DNA of 64,000 nucleotides from Paracoccaceae bacterium (GCA_022843025.1 JALHOL010000001.1:434001-498000), one strand, 5' to 3'; numbered from the stretch's first letter, positions 50,857 through 60,720 are shown. Notes: generated by a model from the letters alone, not told the origin. A program made the numbers and translations.

Positions 50857-51780
50857 TCAGGCGCGGGGATGCGCCTTTTCGTAGACTTCCATCAATCTGG
50901 CGGCATCCACGGCGGTATATGCCTGCGTTGTGGACAGAGATGCGTGACCGAGCAGTTCCTGTATCGCGCGCAGATCGCCACCTGCGGAGAGCAGGTGCGT
51001 GGCAAAGCTGTGGCGCAGGGCGTGGGGGGTGGCGGTGGCGGGAAGGCCAAGCTGGAGGCGGGTTTTTTCCATCACCAGCGCGATGAGCCGGGGGTTGAGC
51101 GGGCCACCGCGCGCGCCGCGAAACAGGGGGGCGTTGCGCGACAGGTCATAGGGGCAGAGGCGGGCGTATTGGGCGACGGCGGCGCGGGCGGTGGGCAGGA
51201 CGGGGACGAGGCGGGTCTTGTCGCCCTTGCCGGTGATGCGCAGCACGTCGGGCAGCGGATGGTCGGCCCCGGTGAGGCCGAGCGCTTCGGATATCCGCAG
51301 GCCACAGCCGTAGAGGAGGGTGACCACGGCGGTATCGCGGGCAGCAATCCAGTCTTCGCGCGCCTGATCGCCAACGGTATCGAGCATGGCGCGGGCGCCG
51401 TCCTCGGACAGCGGGCGGGGGAGCTTGCGGCGGAACTTCGGGCCACGGGTGGTGAGGATCGCGGTGGCATCCGTGCCGTCACGATCCGCTAGCCAGGCGG
51501 TGAAGCCCTTGACGGCTGACAGCGCGCGGGCGAGCGAGCGGGCCGACAGGCCGCGCCCGCGTTCATGCGCCATCCAGGCGCGGATGTCCTGAATGGCGAG
51601 GGTGGTCAGCGCAGCCGTGCCCTCGGCCCCGCCGCGATGGGTGGCAAGGAAGCTGAGATATCCCGCCACATCGCGGCCATAGGCGGTGATGGTGTTGGCG
51701 GCCGCCCCGTCCAGCGCGCGCAGATGGGTGAGCCAGCGATCCAGCGCATCGCGCTGTTGCGGCGAGAGCAGGGCCGTCAT
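50857..51780 (-). CDS. xerC: Site-specific tyrosine recombinase XerC
   Basis: A 307-residue tyrosine recombinase. N-terminal SAM-like core-binding domain (about 10-110), then the catalytic domain with Arg in GCGLRISEAL, Lys in GKGDKTRLVP, HxxR in HALRHSFATHLL, His in LGHASLS and the nucleophile Tyr in TQAYTAVD. Normal XerC length and linkage to a DUF484 gene indicate the chromosome-dimer resolution recombinase rather than a phage integrase. Its start overlaps the DUF484 stop by four bases. Confidence 0.92.
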   Translation of the reverse strand: MTALLSPQQRDALDRWLTHLRALDGAAANTITAYGRDVAGYLSFLATHRGGAEGTAALTTLAIQDIRAWMAHERGRGLSARSLARALSAVKGFTAWLADRDGTDATAILTTRGPKFRRKLPRPLSEDGARAMLDTVGDQAREDWIAARDTAVVTLLYGCGLRISEALGLTGADHPLPDVLRITGKGDKTRLVPVLPTARAAVAQYARLCPYDLSRNAPLFRGARGGPLNPRLIALVMEKTRLQLGLPATATPHALRHSFATHLLSAGGDLRAIQELLGHASLSTTQAYTAVDAARLMEVYEKAHPRA

Positions 51781-52472
51781 GACAGCCAGCGGCGCATGGT
51801 CCGTTCAAAGACCCCGGCGAAGAAGGCCAGAAGGTCGGTGCCGTGGGTGGGTTTGAACTGATGCGGGTCTTCGGCACCGAAGACCAGCATCCCCGGCAAG
51901 CGGCCTGCGCCGAAATCGAGACGCATCAGCGCCTCGGACCGGATCCAGCCGGCGCGTTCGCCATAGAGGGCGTCGTTATCGGGTTGGACCTGACGCAGCA
52001 CGACCGGGCGCAGGGGGACGTTGCGGCCCCCGGCAAGGTAGTCGGTCACGAAACCGGGTTCGGCCACGAACAGCACATCGCCCAGTTTGCGCAGAAGGGC
52101 GGGGCTGTCTTCGGGCTGGACCGATTCCAGCACCAGCCGCACGCATTCCACGCGCAGGGTGCCTGCGACATCGGTGGCGAGGGTTTTCAGGAATTCCTCA
52201 AAGCTGAGCGGGTCGAGCATCTGGAGGATGGCGCGGTGCACCTGATTGGTGCCGGCGAGGTTTTCGTAGGCGGCGGCGATGACGGAGCGGTGGGTGTCTT
52301 CCAGCCGGTCAAGCCGCGCCTCAAGCCGTTCCATCGCAATGCCGCGCAGATCGACGATGTTCGATCCCATCGCGCGTTCATTCGCGGCGATGAGCGCGTT
52401 CATCACGTCGCGGTCTTCCAGCAACAATTCCGGCTCTGACAGGAGCCGGTCGCGCAAATCAGGTTCGATCAT
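51777..52472 (-). CDS. DUF484 family protein
   Basis: A 231-residue soluble protein. An N-terminal helical part with a coiled coil (NIVDLRGIAMERLEARLDRLE) precedes a GAF-like domain (about 90-225) with ending FFAGVFERTMRRWLS. DUF484 genes very often lie upstream of xerC, as here (ATGA overlap), but the function is not known. ATG at 52472 gives MIEPDLRDRLLSEPELLLED, the family's normal start. Confidence 0.9.
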   Translation of the reverse strand: MIEPDLRDRLLSEPELLLEDRDVMNALIAANERAMGSNIVDLRGIAMERLEARLDRLEDTHRSVIAAAYENLAGTNQVHRAILQMLDPLSFEEFLKTLATDVAGTLRVECVRLVLESVQPEDSPALLRKLGDVLFVAEPGFVTDYLAGGRNVPLRPVVLRQVQPDNDALYGERAGWIRSEALMRLDFGAGRLPGMLVFGAEDPHQFKPTHGTDLLAFFAGVFERTMRRWLS

Positions 52473-52480
52473 TGGTGTCA

Positions 52481-52525
52481 CTGCCCGGTAATCTTGTTGG
52501 TTGTTCTTGGTGATTTGCCGGGCAG
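52481..52525. repeat. Inverted repeat between fsa and the DUF484 gene
   Basis: CTGCCCGG (52481-52488) and CCGGGCAG (52518-52525) flank 29 bases. It is located nine bases before the DUF484 start and twelve after the fsa stop on the minus strand. It could be an operator or a loose terminator; no T-tract. Confidence 0.45.
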
Positions 52526-52537
52526 TGTAGCAGGTTT

Positions 52538-53191
52538 TCAGAGGATCTTCTGCCCCGTTTTTGCCCAGTCCTTCATGAACTGATCCAGCCCCTTGTCGGT
52601 GAGGACGTGGGAGGCCATCGCCTTGATCACCGAGGGCGGCGCGGTCATCACATCGGCGCCGATCAGGGCGCATTGGGTGACGTGGTTGGCGGTGCGGATG
52701 GAGGCGGCGAGGATCTGGGTTTCGAACCCGTAATTGTCATAGATCTGGCGGATGTCGCCGATCAGTTCCAGACCATCAAGGTTGATGTCATCCAGACGCC
52801 CGATGAAGGGCGAGATGAAGGTCGCGCCTGCCTTGGCGGCCAGCAGGGCCTGATTGGCCGAGAAGCAGAGCGTGACGTTGACCATCTTGCCTTCGCCCGA
52901 CAGCACCTTGCAGGTTTTCAGACCATCCCAGGTGAGCGGCACCTTGACCGCGATATTCGGCGCGATCTCGGCCAGTTTGCGGCCTTCGGCGATCATGTCT
53001 TCGGCTTTCAGCGCCACCACTTCGGCCGAGACGGGACCGGAGACGATGGAACAGATTTCACGCGTAACCTCGATGATGTCGCGGCCGGATTTCAGGATCA
53101 GCGAGGGGTTGGTGGTGACACCATCGACCATGCCCAGATCATTAAGCTCGGCGATCGCTTCGACATCGGCGGTGTCCACAAAGAATTTCAT
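52538..53191 (-). CDS. fsa: Transaldolase/fructose-6-phosphate aldolase-type enzyme
   Basis: A 217-residue class I aldolase of the short TalC/FSA subfamily. [31 protein letters not shown], the Schiff-base Lys in [14 protein letters not shown], and [31 protein letters not shown] are the family blocks. Many alphaproteobacterial members annotated this way act as transaldolase; one cannot tell from these motifs alone. ATG at 53191 gives standard length. It is divergent from priA. Confidence 0.9.
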   Translation of the reverse strand: MKFFVDTADVEAIAELNDLGMVDGVTTNPSLILKSGRDIIEVTREICSIVSGPVSAEVVALKAEDMIAEGRKLAEIAPNIAVKVPLTWDGLKTCKVLSGEGKMVNVTLCFSANQALLAAKAGATFISPFIGRLDDINLDGLELIGDIRQIYDNYGFETQILAASIRTANHVTQCALIGADVMTAPPSVIKAMASHVLTDKGLDQFMKDWAKTGQKIL

Positions 53192-53304
53192 CGGCGCGGT
53201 CCTTATGGGTTGCGGGGGTTTGGGGGCGGGTTTACCCCAAAGGGCGGGCAGGCGAAAGTGCCGGATCGGGCATGTCGGATAGAAATGTATGAGGGCGGTG
53301 ACAT

Positions 53305-55497
53305 TTGTATGACCGGACCTATCAGGCGGGAGACCTTGTCGGTGTTCTGACGACCGAGCCTTTGGGGCGCGTGCTGGATTACCGCGCGCCGGAGGGGGGC
53401 TGCGGCGACGGGGATTTCGTCGAGGTGCCGCTGGGCCCGCGCCGGGTGCTGGGCGTGGTCTGGGGCAAGGGGCGGGGTGATTGGGATATTGCCAAGGTGC
53501 GCCCTGTGGGGCGGGTGCTGGATGCGCCCCCCATGCGGTTGGAATTGCGACAGTTTCTGACACGGGCGGCGGATTACACGCTGACGCCGCTGCCGCAGAT
53601 GCTGCGCCTTGCGACGCGGTCGCCGGGGTTGATGGAGGGGGCGGCGACGCGGCGGGTGTATCGGCTGGGCGGCGCGGTACCGAACAGCCTGACCGATGCG
53701 CGGCACCGGGTGGTGGAGGTGCTGCGCAGCTTTGCCGGTGCGCCGATGACGATTGGCGAATTGGCGGAAGAGGCGGGCTGTGGCGCGTCTGTCGTGAAGG
53801 GGCTGGTGAAGCTGGGGGTGGTGATCGAGGAGGAGGCGCCGCGCGATCTGCCCTTTCCGCCGCTGGACCCTAAGGGCGGGCCGGATCTGCAGGGCGATCA
53901 GGTGGCGGCGGCGGATGCTCTCGTCGCGTCGGTGGCGGCGGGTGAATATGCCACGACGCTGCTGAAGGGGGTGACGGGCTCGGGCAAGACCGAGGTTTAT
54001 CTGGAGGCGGTGGCGGAGTGCCTGCGCGCGGGGCGGCAGGCGTTGGTGCTGTTGCCGGAGATTGCGCTGACGGCAGAGTTCCTGAAGCGGGTGGAGGCGC
54101 GGTTTGGCGCGCGGCCTGCAGAATGGCATTCGGGCGTGACGCAGACGGAACGGCGGCGGGTGTGGAAGATGGTGGCGCAGGGCGGCGCGTCCTTCGTTGT
54201 GGGTGCGCGGTCGGCGCTTTTCCTGCCGTTTCAACGGCTTGGCCTGATCGTGGTGGATGAGGAACATGACACCTCCTACAAGCAGGAGGAGGGCGTTCTG
54301 TACAATGCGCGCGACATGGCGGTGCTGCGGGCGGCGATTGTGGGCTGCCCGGTGGTGTTGGCCAGTGCGACGCCGTCGCTGGAGACATGGGCCAATGTCG
54401 AGGCGGGGAAGTATGGGCGGCTGGATCTGAGCGCGCGGTTCGGGGCGGCGGAGATGCCCGATGTTCGGGCGGTAGACATGCGCGGCGAAAAGCTGGCGGC
54501 GGATCGCTGGATCGGCGAGCGGCTGGCGGCTGAGGTGGCCGCGCGGACGGCGAAGGGGGAGCAGTCGTTGCTGTTCCTGAACCGGCGGGGCTATGCGCCG
54601 GTGACGCTGTGCCGGGCTTGCGGGCATCAGGTGGGGTGTGACCAGTGCGACGCGCGGATGGTGGAGCACCGGTTTCAGAAGCGGCTGGTCTGCCATCAAT
54701 GCGGGGCGACGAAGCCGGTTCCCGTGGCCTGCCCGGCCTGCGGGGTTGAGGGGCGGATGGCCGCCGTGGGGCCGGGGGTGGAACGGCTGGCGGAAGAGGT
54801 GGCGGCGCGGTTCCCCGATGCGCGGGTGGCGGTGTTGTCATCGGACCTGTTCGGATCGGCGCGGGCCTTGAAAGCGCAGATCGAAGAGATCGCGGCGGGG
54901 GCGGCGGATATCATCATCGGCACGCAGATCGTGGCGAAGGGGCACAACTTTCCGTTACTCACCTTGGTGGGGGTGATTGATGCCGACCTTGGTTTGCAGG
55001 GGTCGGACCTGCGGGCGGCGGAGCGAACGTTTCAACTGATGCGGCAGGTGGCGGGGCGCGCGGGGCGGATGGAGGGGATGAAGGGCGTGGCGCTTTTGCA
55101 GACGCATCAGCCCGAGCATCCGGTGATCCGCGCCATTCTGGGGGGCGATGAAGAGGCCTTCTGGAAGGCCGAAGCGGCCGAGCGGCGTGCGGCGGGGGTG
55201 CCGCCCTATGGGCGCATGGCGGGGGTGATCCTGTCCAGCCCGGATGTAGCGCAGGTGTTTGATTTTGCAGGGGAACTTGCGCGGCGGGATGGGCCTTTGC
55301 GGCGGGTTGGGGCGCAGGTGTTCGGCCCTGCGCCCGCGCCCATTGCGCGGGTGCGCGGGCGACATCGGGTGCGGTTGCTGGTGAAGGCGGAGAAGGGTGT
55401 GGCCTTGCAGGCGGCGCTGGCGGAATGGGTGGCGCAGTTGAAGCCGCCCGCAAATCTGCGGCTGGCCATCGACATTGATCCGCAGAGTTTCCTGTAA
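53305..55497 (+). CDS. priA: Primosomal replication-restart helicase PriA
   Basis: PriA restarts stalled forks by loading the replisome. The 730-residue protein has an N-terminal 3'-DNA-binding domain and Walker A in [12 protein letters not shown]. The DEEH box is [14 protein letters not shown]. Eight zinc-binding cysteines run from [14 protein letters not shown] to CHQCG and CPACG, and helicase motifs V-VI follow ([19 protein letters not shown]). The start is TTG at 53305, with GAGGG nine bases upstream; no in-frame ATG lies nearby. Confidence 0.93.
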   Translation: MYDRTYQAGDLVGVLTTEPLGRVLDYRAPEGGCGDGDFVEVPLGPRRVLGVVWGKGRGDWDIAKVRPVGRVLDAPPMRLELRQFLTRAADYTLTPLPQMLRLATRSPGLMEGAATRRVYRLGGAVPNSLTDARHRVVEVLRSFAGAPMTIGELAEEAGCGASVVKGLVKLGVVIEEEAPRDLPFPPLDPKGGPDLQGDQVAAADALVASVAAGEYATTLLKGVTGSGKTEVYLEAVAECLRAGRQALVLLPEIALTAEFLKRVEARFGARPAEWHSGVTQTERRRVWKMVAQGGASFVVGARSALFLPFQRLGLIVVDEEHDTSYKQEEGVLYNARDMAVLRAAIVGCPVVLASATPSLETWANVEAGKYGRLDLSARFGAAEMPDVRAVDMRGEKLAADRWIGERLAAEVAARTAKGEQSLLFLNRRGYAPVTLCRACGHQVGCDQCDARMVEHRFQKRLVCHQCGATKPVPVACPACGVEGRMAAVGPGVERLAEEVAARFPDARVAVLSSDLFGSARALKAQIEEIAAGAADIIIGTQIVAKGHNFPLLTLVGVIDADLGLQGSDLRAAERTFQLMRQVAGRAGRMEGMKGVALLQTHQPEHPVIRAILGGDEEAFWKAEAAERRAAGVPPYGRMAGVILSSPDVAQVFDFAGELARRDGPLRRVGAQVFGPAPAPIARVRGRHRVRLLVKAEKGVALQAALAEWVAQLKPPANLRLAIDIDPQSFL

Positions 55498-55513
55498 GGC
55501 GGTCTCGGCGGGA

Positions 55514-55528
55514 TTAACCTGCCGTTAA
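55514..55528 (+). promoter_or_regulatory. CtrA-type box upstream of a PepSY-like gene
   Basis: TTAA-CCTGCCG-TTAA followed by CC is a perfect TTAA-N7-TTAA match to the binding site of CtrA, the alphaproteobacterial cell-cycle regulator. It lies 146 bases before the start of the gene at 55674. Confidence 0.55.
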
Positions 55529-55673
55529 CCTGTACCGCGCCATGGGCGGATTTCCCCCAAACACCGATCCCCCAAGATATCGCCACAAGTTGGACAAAAC
55601 TGTCTGCTGTAACGCTTTAAGACATGTGAAGACGTCGCGCGGGCCGTGGGGTGCGTGGGGCGGGGGTAAGCGG

Positions 55674-56117
55674 ATGGCGACAATGGGCAAGAAAGCCTTT
55701 GAATTCTTGGCTTTGGCGGTGGTGCTGGGGGTGGTGCCGGTTGTGGCCGGGGCGCAGGCCCTGACCAAGGATGATGTGATCGCAGAGTTGCAGAGCGAGG
55801 GGTTCGTGGTGGTGGACACCGGGACCACGCTGCTGGGGCGGTTGCGGATCACGGCGACGGGGCCGGAGGGCACGCGCGAAGTGATCCTGAACACGCGCAA
55901 CGGCAAGGTGCTGCGCGATGTGATGATCGAGGAAGCCCCTGAAATACCAGTGGAAATTACCAATACCGCAGTGGTTGCCCCGGTGGTTACCGAGCCGTTG
56001 CCGCCCGTGGTTGCGCCGCCCGTCGGCGGGGACGCCGGGGCGCATGGCGCAGGGGCGGAAGCGGCGGTACCTGACCGGTTGACGGTGGATGACGAGGCGG
56101 AGCCGAACCTGCCATAG
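55674..56117 (+). CDS. Exported PepSY-like protein with Pro/Val-rich tail
   Basis: A 147-residue exported protein. The signal peptide ends near VVAGAQA (residue 26). The PepSY-like domain (LTKDDVIAELQSEGFVVVDTG, TREVILNTRNGKVLRDVMIE) aligns with that of the protein at 41498-41896: both have a VxxLxxEGx start, an LGRxRI strand and an N-NGxVLRD ending. The tail is Pro/Val/Ala-rich and acidic. The ATG at 55674 is preceded by GGGGGTAAGCGG. A CtrA-type box lies upstream. Function unknown. Confidence 0.82.
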   Translation: MATMGKKAFEFLALAVVLGVVPVVAGAQALTKDDVIAELQSEGFVVVDTGTTLLGRLRITATGPEGTREVILNTRNGKVLRDVMIEEAPEIPVEITNTAVVAPVVTEPLPPVVAPPVGGDAGAHGAGAEAAVPDRLTVDDEAEPNLP

Positions 56118-56150
56118 CGCCCGGCGCGGCGGAATGGGCACGTTTCGGCT

Positions 56151-56198
56151 GTGCCGCTGATGGTGCAGATGGCGGTGCAGACAGGTGTGCATACGCAG
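56151..56198 (+). repeat. 48-bp element of four 12-bp units, copy C
   Basis: Units start at 56151 (GTGCCG), 56163 (GTGCAG), 56175 (GTGCAG) and 56187 (GTGCAT), exactly 12 bases apart. GTTAACC follows at 56219. Unit by unit it matches copy A on the opposite strand at 14383-14430. Confidence 0.82.
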
Positions 56199-56325
56199 CG
56201 AGCGCCGGGTGAAGCCGGAGTTAACCTTTCCGCCCCCATTTGACCCGCACCGATGGGGGGCGTTGGAATGTACCCGTCACAAGTTTTCCCTGTTGCCCTG
56301 CCGGGCATGCGCGTAAGGCCGGATT

Positions 56326-57567
56326 ATGGGAATGCAGATCATGACCTTGGCCGATGCGCAGCGGTTGCCGGTTTGGCGGCGGCCGGAGAGCCTGTTGTTC
56401 CTGATGGCTTTTGCGATGCCCATCGCCTTTGCCACCTGGTCGGCGCTGCTCAACAATTTCGTCATCGAGGCGGCGCAGTTCTCCGGGGTGGAAATCGGCT
56501 GGCTGCATACGGTACGCGAGATACCGGGGCTGCTGGCCATCGGGGTGATCTTTCTGATCCTGCTGATGCGCGAACAGGTGCTGGGCGTGGTGTCGCTGGG
56601 CCTTTTGGGCGTGGCGACGGCGGTGACGGCGTGGTTCCCGTCGTTCGGTGGGATGCTTTTGGTGACGCTGCTGTCTTCGATCGGGTTTCACTATTACGAG
56701 ACGGTCAACCAGTCGCTGCAATTGCAATGGATCGACAAGAAGCGTGCGCCGCAGGTTCTGGGCCTGTTGGTGGGGGTCGGATCGGGGGCATCGCTGTTGG
56801 CTTATGGTGCCATCGTGCTGCTGTGGGACAGGCTGCAACTGAGCTATGACACGGTCTATCTGGTGTCGGGTGGGATCACGGCGGGGATCGCGGTGTTTTG
56901 CTATTTCGCCTATCCGCAGTTCGAGGGGCCGCATGTGCAGCACAAACACATGGTGCTGCGGAAACGATACTGGCTGTTCTATGCGCTGCAATTCATGGCG
57001 GGCGCGCGGCGGCAGATTTTCGTGGTTTTTGCCGGGTTCATGATGGTGGAGCGGTTCGGGATGAAAGTCTCGGAGATGACGATGCTGCTCTTGGTGAACT
57101 ATGTGCTTCAGATGGTGGCGGCCCCGGTGATGGGCCGTGCGCTGGGCAAGTTCGGCGAGCGCAATGTGATGGCGTTTGAATATGTCGGGCTGACGCTGGT
57201 GTTTCTGGCCTATGGCGGGCTGTACTGGTTTGGCTGGGGTTTGGTGATCGCGGGGGGGCTGTATATTCTGGACCAGATGTTCTTTGCGCTGTCCTTCGCG
57301 CTGAAGACCTATTTCCAGAAGATCGCCGATCCGCAGGATATCGCGCCCTCGGCGGCAGTGGCCTTTACCATCAACCATATCGCGGCGGTGTTTCTGCCGG
57401 CGGCGCTGGGCTATATGTGGGCGAAATCGCCGGACTATGTGTTCGTGCTGGGGGCGGGGATGGCACTGGTGGCGTTGGGGCTGGTGCTGCTGATCCCGCG
57501 CCATCCGGAGCCGGGATATGAGACGGTGTTCGGCGCGGCGGGGCCGCGAACGGCACCCGCGGAGTAG
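56326..57567 (+). CDS. MFS transporter
   Basis: A 413-residue inner-membrane protein with about twelve hydrophobic segments and a middle loop ([18 protein letters not shown]). The conserved MFS loop motif is weak. No substrate-specific motif is recognised. The copy C element and a GTTAACC lie upstream. A gap of 92 bases containing a hairpin pair separates it from msrA. Confidence 0.85.
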   Translation: MGMQIMTLADAQRLPVWRRPESLLFLMAFAMPIAFATWSALLNNFVIEAAQFSGVEIGWLHTVREIPGLLAIGVIFLILLMREQVLGVVSLGLLGVATAVTAWFPSFGGMLLVTLLSSIGFHYYETVNQSLQLQWIDKKRAPQVLGLLVGVGSGASLLAYGAIVLLWDRLQLSYDTVYLVSGGITAGIAVFCYFAYPQFEGPHVQHKHMVLRKRYWLFYALQFMAGARRQIFVVFAGFMMVERFGMKVSEMTMLLLVNYVLQMVAAPVMGRALGKFGERNVMAFEYVGLTLVFLAYGGLYWFGWGLVIAGGLYILDQMFFALSFALKTYFQKIADPQDIAPSAAVAFTINHIAAVFLPAALGYMWAKSPDYVFVLGAGMALVALGLVLLIPRHPEPGYETVFGAAGPRTAPAE

Positions 57568-57572
57568 GGTGC

Positions 57573-57616
57573 CAAAAATCTTGGAAGATTTTTGCAAATT
57601 TCTTCCAAGAAATTTG
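57573..57616. repeat. Two abutting hairpins with complementary tops
   Basis: CAAAAATCTT-GG-AAGATTTTTG (57573-57594) and CAAATTTCTT-CC-AAGAAATTTG (57595-57616), both perfect and without a spacer. TCTTGGAAGA in the first is the exact reverse complement of TCTTCCAAGA in the second, so the two can also pair with each other. It lies between the MFS gene and msrA, same strand. Confidence 0.85.
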
Positions 57617-57659
57617 GGGGTGCGACCCTATATATCAGGCACAGGATTGGAGGCCGCAG

Positions 57660-58310
57660 ATGTTTTTCCTTGATCGCCGCAAGACCGAGATGGTGACGCC
57701 CGACCGCGCCCTGCCGGGGCGGCCTGAGCCGCTGCCGACGGCAGAGACGCATTTCCTTTCGGGTATTCCGCTGAAATCGCCCGTGCCTGCGGGCATGGAA
57801 GAGGCGATGTTCGGGATGGGCTGTTTCTGGGGCGTGGAGCGGAAGTTCTGGCAGGTTGAGGGCGTGTGGCTGACCATGGTGGGTTATGCCGGGGGCATTA
57901 CGCCGAACCCGACCTACAAGGAGACCTGCACCCAGTTGACCGGGCATAACGAGGTGGTGCGGGTGATTTTTGACCCCGCCATCGTGAGCTATGCCGAATT
58001 GCTGCAACTGTTCTGGGAAGGGCATAACCCGACGCAAGGGATGCGGCAGGGCAATGATGTGGGGTCCACCTATCGCAGCGGGATCTATTGCTATTCCGAC
58101 GCGCAGGCACAGGCGGCGCGCGAGACGAAGGCGGCCTATCAGGCGCGGCTGACGGCGGCGGGGTATGGGGCGATCACGACCGAGATCATTCCGGTGCCGG
58201 TGTTTTATTATGCCGAGGATTATCACCAGCAGTATCTGGCAAAGAACCCCGACGGTTATTGCGGCATCGGGGGCACCGGGGTAACTTGTCCCATCGGACT
58301 GACCGCCTGA
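57660..58310 (+). CDS. msrA: Peptide-methionine (S)-S-oxide reductase MsrA
   Basis: MsrA (EC 1.8.4.11) repairs oxidised methionine. The 216-residue protein has the catalytic MGCFWGVE and the conserved [25 protein letters not shown], and [10 protein letters not shown] (His/Gln/Tyr). The resolving cysteine is in the C-terminal region ([15 protein letters not shown]). N-terminal 45 residues precede the domain, without a signal peptide. A methyltransferase gene follows after 37 bases. Confidence 0.93.
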   Translation: MFFLDRRKTEMVTPDRALPGRPEPLPTAETHFLSGIPLKSPVPAGMEEAMFGMGCFWGVERKFWQVEGVWLTMVGYAGGITPNPTYKETCTQLTGHNEVVRVIFDPAIVSYAELLQLFWEGHNPTQGMRQGNDVGSTYRSGIYCYSDAQAQAARETKAAYQARLTAAGYGAITTEIIPVPVFYYAEDYHQQYLAKNPDGYCGIGGTGVTCPIGLTA

Positions 58311-58347
58311 AGAAGCGGCAGCGCTTTTCGGGAGGGGTTTCACAGGC

Positions 58348-59211
58348 ATGGGTTCGGGGCGCATCGACACGCGCACCGTCGGGCTGGAGGCAGGCTGCGC
58401 GCTTGCCCGGTGGCTGACGGGCAAGGAGCATCTGCATTACGGGCTGTGGGGCGGGTTGGAGCCGGTGGCGGCCAATCTGGGCGCGGCGCAGGAGGCCTAT
58501 AGCCAGCGGTTGCTGGCGCTGTTTCCGCCGGGAAAGCTGCGGATTCTGGATATCGGCGGTGGCGCGGGCGAAACGGCGAAGCGGCTGATCGCGCTGGGGC
58601 ATCGGGTGGAGATCGTGGTGCCGTCGGCCTTTCTGGCGGCGCGCTGCCGGGTGAATGCGCCCGAGGCGGTGGTGCATGAGGCGATGTTCGAACAGGCGCA
58701 GGTGACGGGGCCGTTCGACCTGTGTCTCTTTTCCGAGAGTTTTCAGTATATCCGGCTGTATGACAGCCTGCCGAAGGCGAAGGCGCTGTTGGCGCCGGGC
58801 GGGGCGATCGTGATTGGCGACTGTTTCCGGCTGGTGGATGGCGAATGGGTGAAAAACCCGCATCGCACAGTGGGCGGTGGGCATGTGGTGGAGCGGTTCC
58901 TTGAGGCTGCCGAGCGTGAGGGCCTGGTGATCGAGGCGCAGGAGGATGTCACCGATCAGGTGGCACCGTCCATCGATGTGGAGCAGGCGTTTTTCAACGT
59001 GCTGGGCGTGGGCGTGGCCGGGATGGACCGCGAATTGCGGGCCAAGCGGCCATGGCTGCGCGGGCTGGCCGTGGGGGTGCTGGGCCGGGTCATGGGCGAA
59101 CGGCGGCGGGCTACGCTGATGCGGCGGCTGACCGGTGATGAGCGGACGGGTGAGGCGTTCCGGCGCAGCAACCGCTATCTGCTGATGCGGTTGCGCCCTG
59201 CGGCGGTTTAG
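58348..59211 (+). CDS. Class I SAM-dependent methyltransferase
   Basis: A 287-residue protein with a Rossmann methyltransferase domain: motif [16 protein letters not shown], acidic strand-2 end weak, and motif post-[15 protein letters not shown]. The [13 protein letters not shown] strand is typical of small-molecule or lipid methyltransferases (UbiE/CMAS-like group). The N-terminus ([13 protein letters not shown]) resembles sterol/tocopherol/CFA-like enzymes. Substrate unknown. It follows msrA closely and precedes prmA by 48 bases; the three may be co-transcribed. Confidence 0.85.
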   Translation: MGSGRIDTRTVGLEAGCALARWLTGKEHLHYGLWGGLEPVAANLGAAQEAYSQRLLALFPPGKLRILDIGGGAGETAKRLIALGHRVEIVVPSAFLAARCRVNAPEAVVHEAMFEQAQVTGPFDLCLFSESFQYIRLYDSLPKAKALLAPGGAIVIGDCFRLVDGEWVKNPHRTVGGGHVVERFLEAAEREGLVIEAQEDVTDQVAPSIDVEQAFFNVLGVGVAGMDRELRAKRPWLRGLAVGVLGRVMGERRRATLMRRLTGDERTGEAFRRSNRYLLMRLRPAAV

Positions 59212-59259
59212 GGTTTACGGGGCTGAGTTTTCTGGGGCTGACCCATCGGGAGAATGACC

Positions 59260-60132
59260 ATGCCGACCTATTCCGCCCTGACGACGCTGGAGGGCGAGGA
59301 CGCCGCCGTGGCGCTGGCCAATGCCATCGAGCGGATGGAGCCGGAACCCACGGGCGTGGGCGTGTTCGAGATCGAGGATGATTCCGGGCTGTGGGAGGTG
59401 GGGGCCTATTTCCTGGAAGCGCCGGACATGGTGATGCTGGAGGTGATTGCGCTGGCCTTTGGGGCGAAGCCTTTTGCCATTTCAGAACTGCCCGAGATCG
59501 ACTGGGTCGCCAAGGTGCGCCGGGAGTTGAGCCCGGTTGAGGCGGGTCGGTTCTTCGTGTTCGGCAGCCATGATGCCGACAAGGTGCCCGAAGGGCGGGT
59601 GGCGTTGCAGATCGAGGCGACGGTGGCGTTTGGGACCGGGCATCACGGCACGACGCTGGGCTGTTTGCGGGCGTTTGACCGGCTGTATGAGGCCGGGTTC
59701 CGGCCTGCAACGGTGGCTGATATCGGCTGTGGCACGGCGGTGCTGGCGATGGCAGCGGCAGCAGTGTTGCCGGATGCGGTGGTGATTGCGTCCGACATCG
59801 ACGCGGTAGCGGTGGATGTGGCGCTGGCCAATGTGGCGATCAACGGGCTGGATGGCCGGTTGGAATGCCTTGAGGCGACGGGGTTCGGACATGGGCGGCT
59901 GGAAGAAGCGGGGCCGTTCGATCTGGTCTTCGCCAATATCCTGAAGGGGCCGCTGATCGAACTGGCCCCGGACATGGCCGTGCATGTGGCCAAGGACGGG
60001 CTGGCGATCCTGTCGGGGTTGCTGGTGGTGCAGGCCGAAGCGGTGACGGCGGCCTATGTCGCGGCGGGATTCGCGCTGGAGGCGCGCGAAGACATCGGCG
60101 AGTGGTCGACGCTGGTTTTGCGGCGCTCATAA
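59260..60132 (+). CDS. prmA: Ribosomal protein L11 methyltransferase
   Basis: PrmA trimethylates ribosomal protein L11. The 290-residue protein has an N-terminal L11-recognition domain (about 1-95) and a SAM domain with FGTGHHGTTLGCLRAFDRL, VADIGCGTAVLAMAAA and the NPPY-like motif as FANILKGPL, a known PrmA form. I chose the ATG at 59260, which has GGGAGA eight bases upstream; the ATG two codons earlier overlaps that site. Confidence 0.92.
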   Translation: MPTYSALTTLEGEDAAVALANAIERMEPEPTGVGVFEIEDDSGLWEVGAYFLEAPDMVMLEVIALAFGAKPFAISELPEIDWVAKVRRELSPVEAGRFFVFGSHDADKVPEGRVALQIEATVAFGTGHHGTTLGCLRAFDRLYEAGFRPATVADIGCGTAVLAMAAAAVLPDAVVIASDIDAVAVDVALANVAINGLDGRLECLEATGFGHGRLEEAGPFDLVFANILKGPLIELAPDMAVHVAKDGLAILSGLLVVQAEAVTAAYVAAGFALEAREDIGEWSTLVLRRS

Positions 60133-60235
60133 ACCAAAGTTGTATTAAAAGTTGCGGCAGAAAAGCGGCAAAGGGGCTGTTTCGCCGTAATTTTGCCATG
60201 ATCTGAAGATATTGGTTAAGACGGTGGGGGTCGAG

Positions 60236-60604
60236 ATGCAGGTGCAAGCCATGTCTGACCCTAATTTGGAAGACTTCTATACCCGCGTGGGCCGCATCGA
60301 GCAGGCCCATGCGATGGGATACGGCTTTGAGGCGCCCGATACACTTGGGCGGTCCTTTTATCGGCGTTTGCCTGTGCGGCGGCGGCCGATCTTTCGCGTC
60401 GGTGTTTTCCTGTTCTGTGCCTGCTTCGGGATGAAGGGCGCGATCCATTACCATATGGGCGAGGCGTCATTCGACCGGCGCGTGGCCGAGATCGAAGCGC
60501 GGGGCGGTTTCGACGCGGTTCAGGGGTTCTTGATGCGGTCTGAACCGATCACGCGGCTGGTGTCGGACGGCATTGCGCTGGTGGTGGAGCGCAGCAAGAT
60601 CTGA
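60236..60604 (+). CDS. Small hypothetical protein with one membrane segment
   Basis: A 122-residue protein: an acidic/polar N-terminus (DPNLEDFYTRVGRIEQAHAMG), a basic patch (RSFYRRLPVRRRPIFRVG), one hydrophobic segment (VGVFLFCACFGMKGAIHYHM) and a helical C-terminus. The orientation implied by positive charges is N-inside. I do not recognise the family. It ends with its own terminator. The start could also be the ATG at 60251. Confidence 0.7.
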   Translation: MQVQAMSDPNLEDFYTRVGRIEQAHAMGYGFEAPDTLGRSFYRRLPVRRRPIFRVGVFLFCACFGMKGAIHYHMGEASFDRRVAEIEARGGFDAVQGFLMRSEPITRLVSDGIALVVERSKI

Positions 60605-60632
60605 GGCTGAGGGAGTCCGGTTCGGACTTGGA

Positions 60633-60661
60633 GCAGGTCGCCCTGGCGGCACCTGCTTTTT
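60633..60661 (+). terminator. Intrinsic terminator after the small hypothetical gene
   Basis: GCAGGT and ACCTGC arms with inner GCC/GGC pairing, followed by TTTTT. A smaller stem AGTCCG-GTT-CGGACT lies just before (60614-60628). Confidence 0.85.
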
Positions 60662-60720
60662 GGCGTTTGCTATGACGTCGTTTCGGCAGAAGGCGCATCA
60701 CGCGAGGGCTGGAAAAGCAA

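Noticed and set aside
50857-51780. Phage-type integrase marking a mobile element
   Set aside because: Length, motifs and linkage to a DUF484 gene indicate chromosomal XerC. No attachment site, tRNA or phage genes are nearby.
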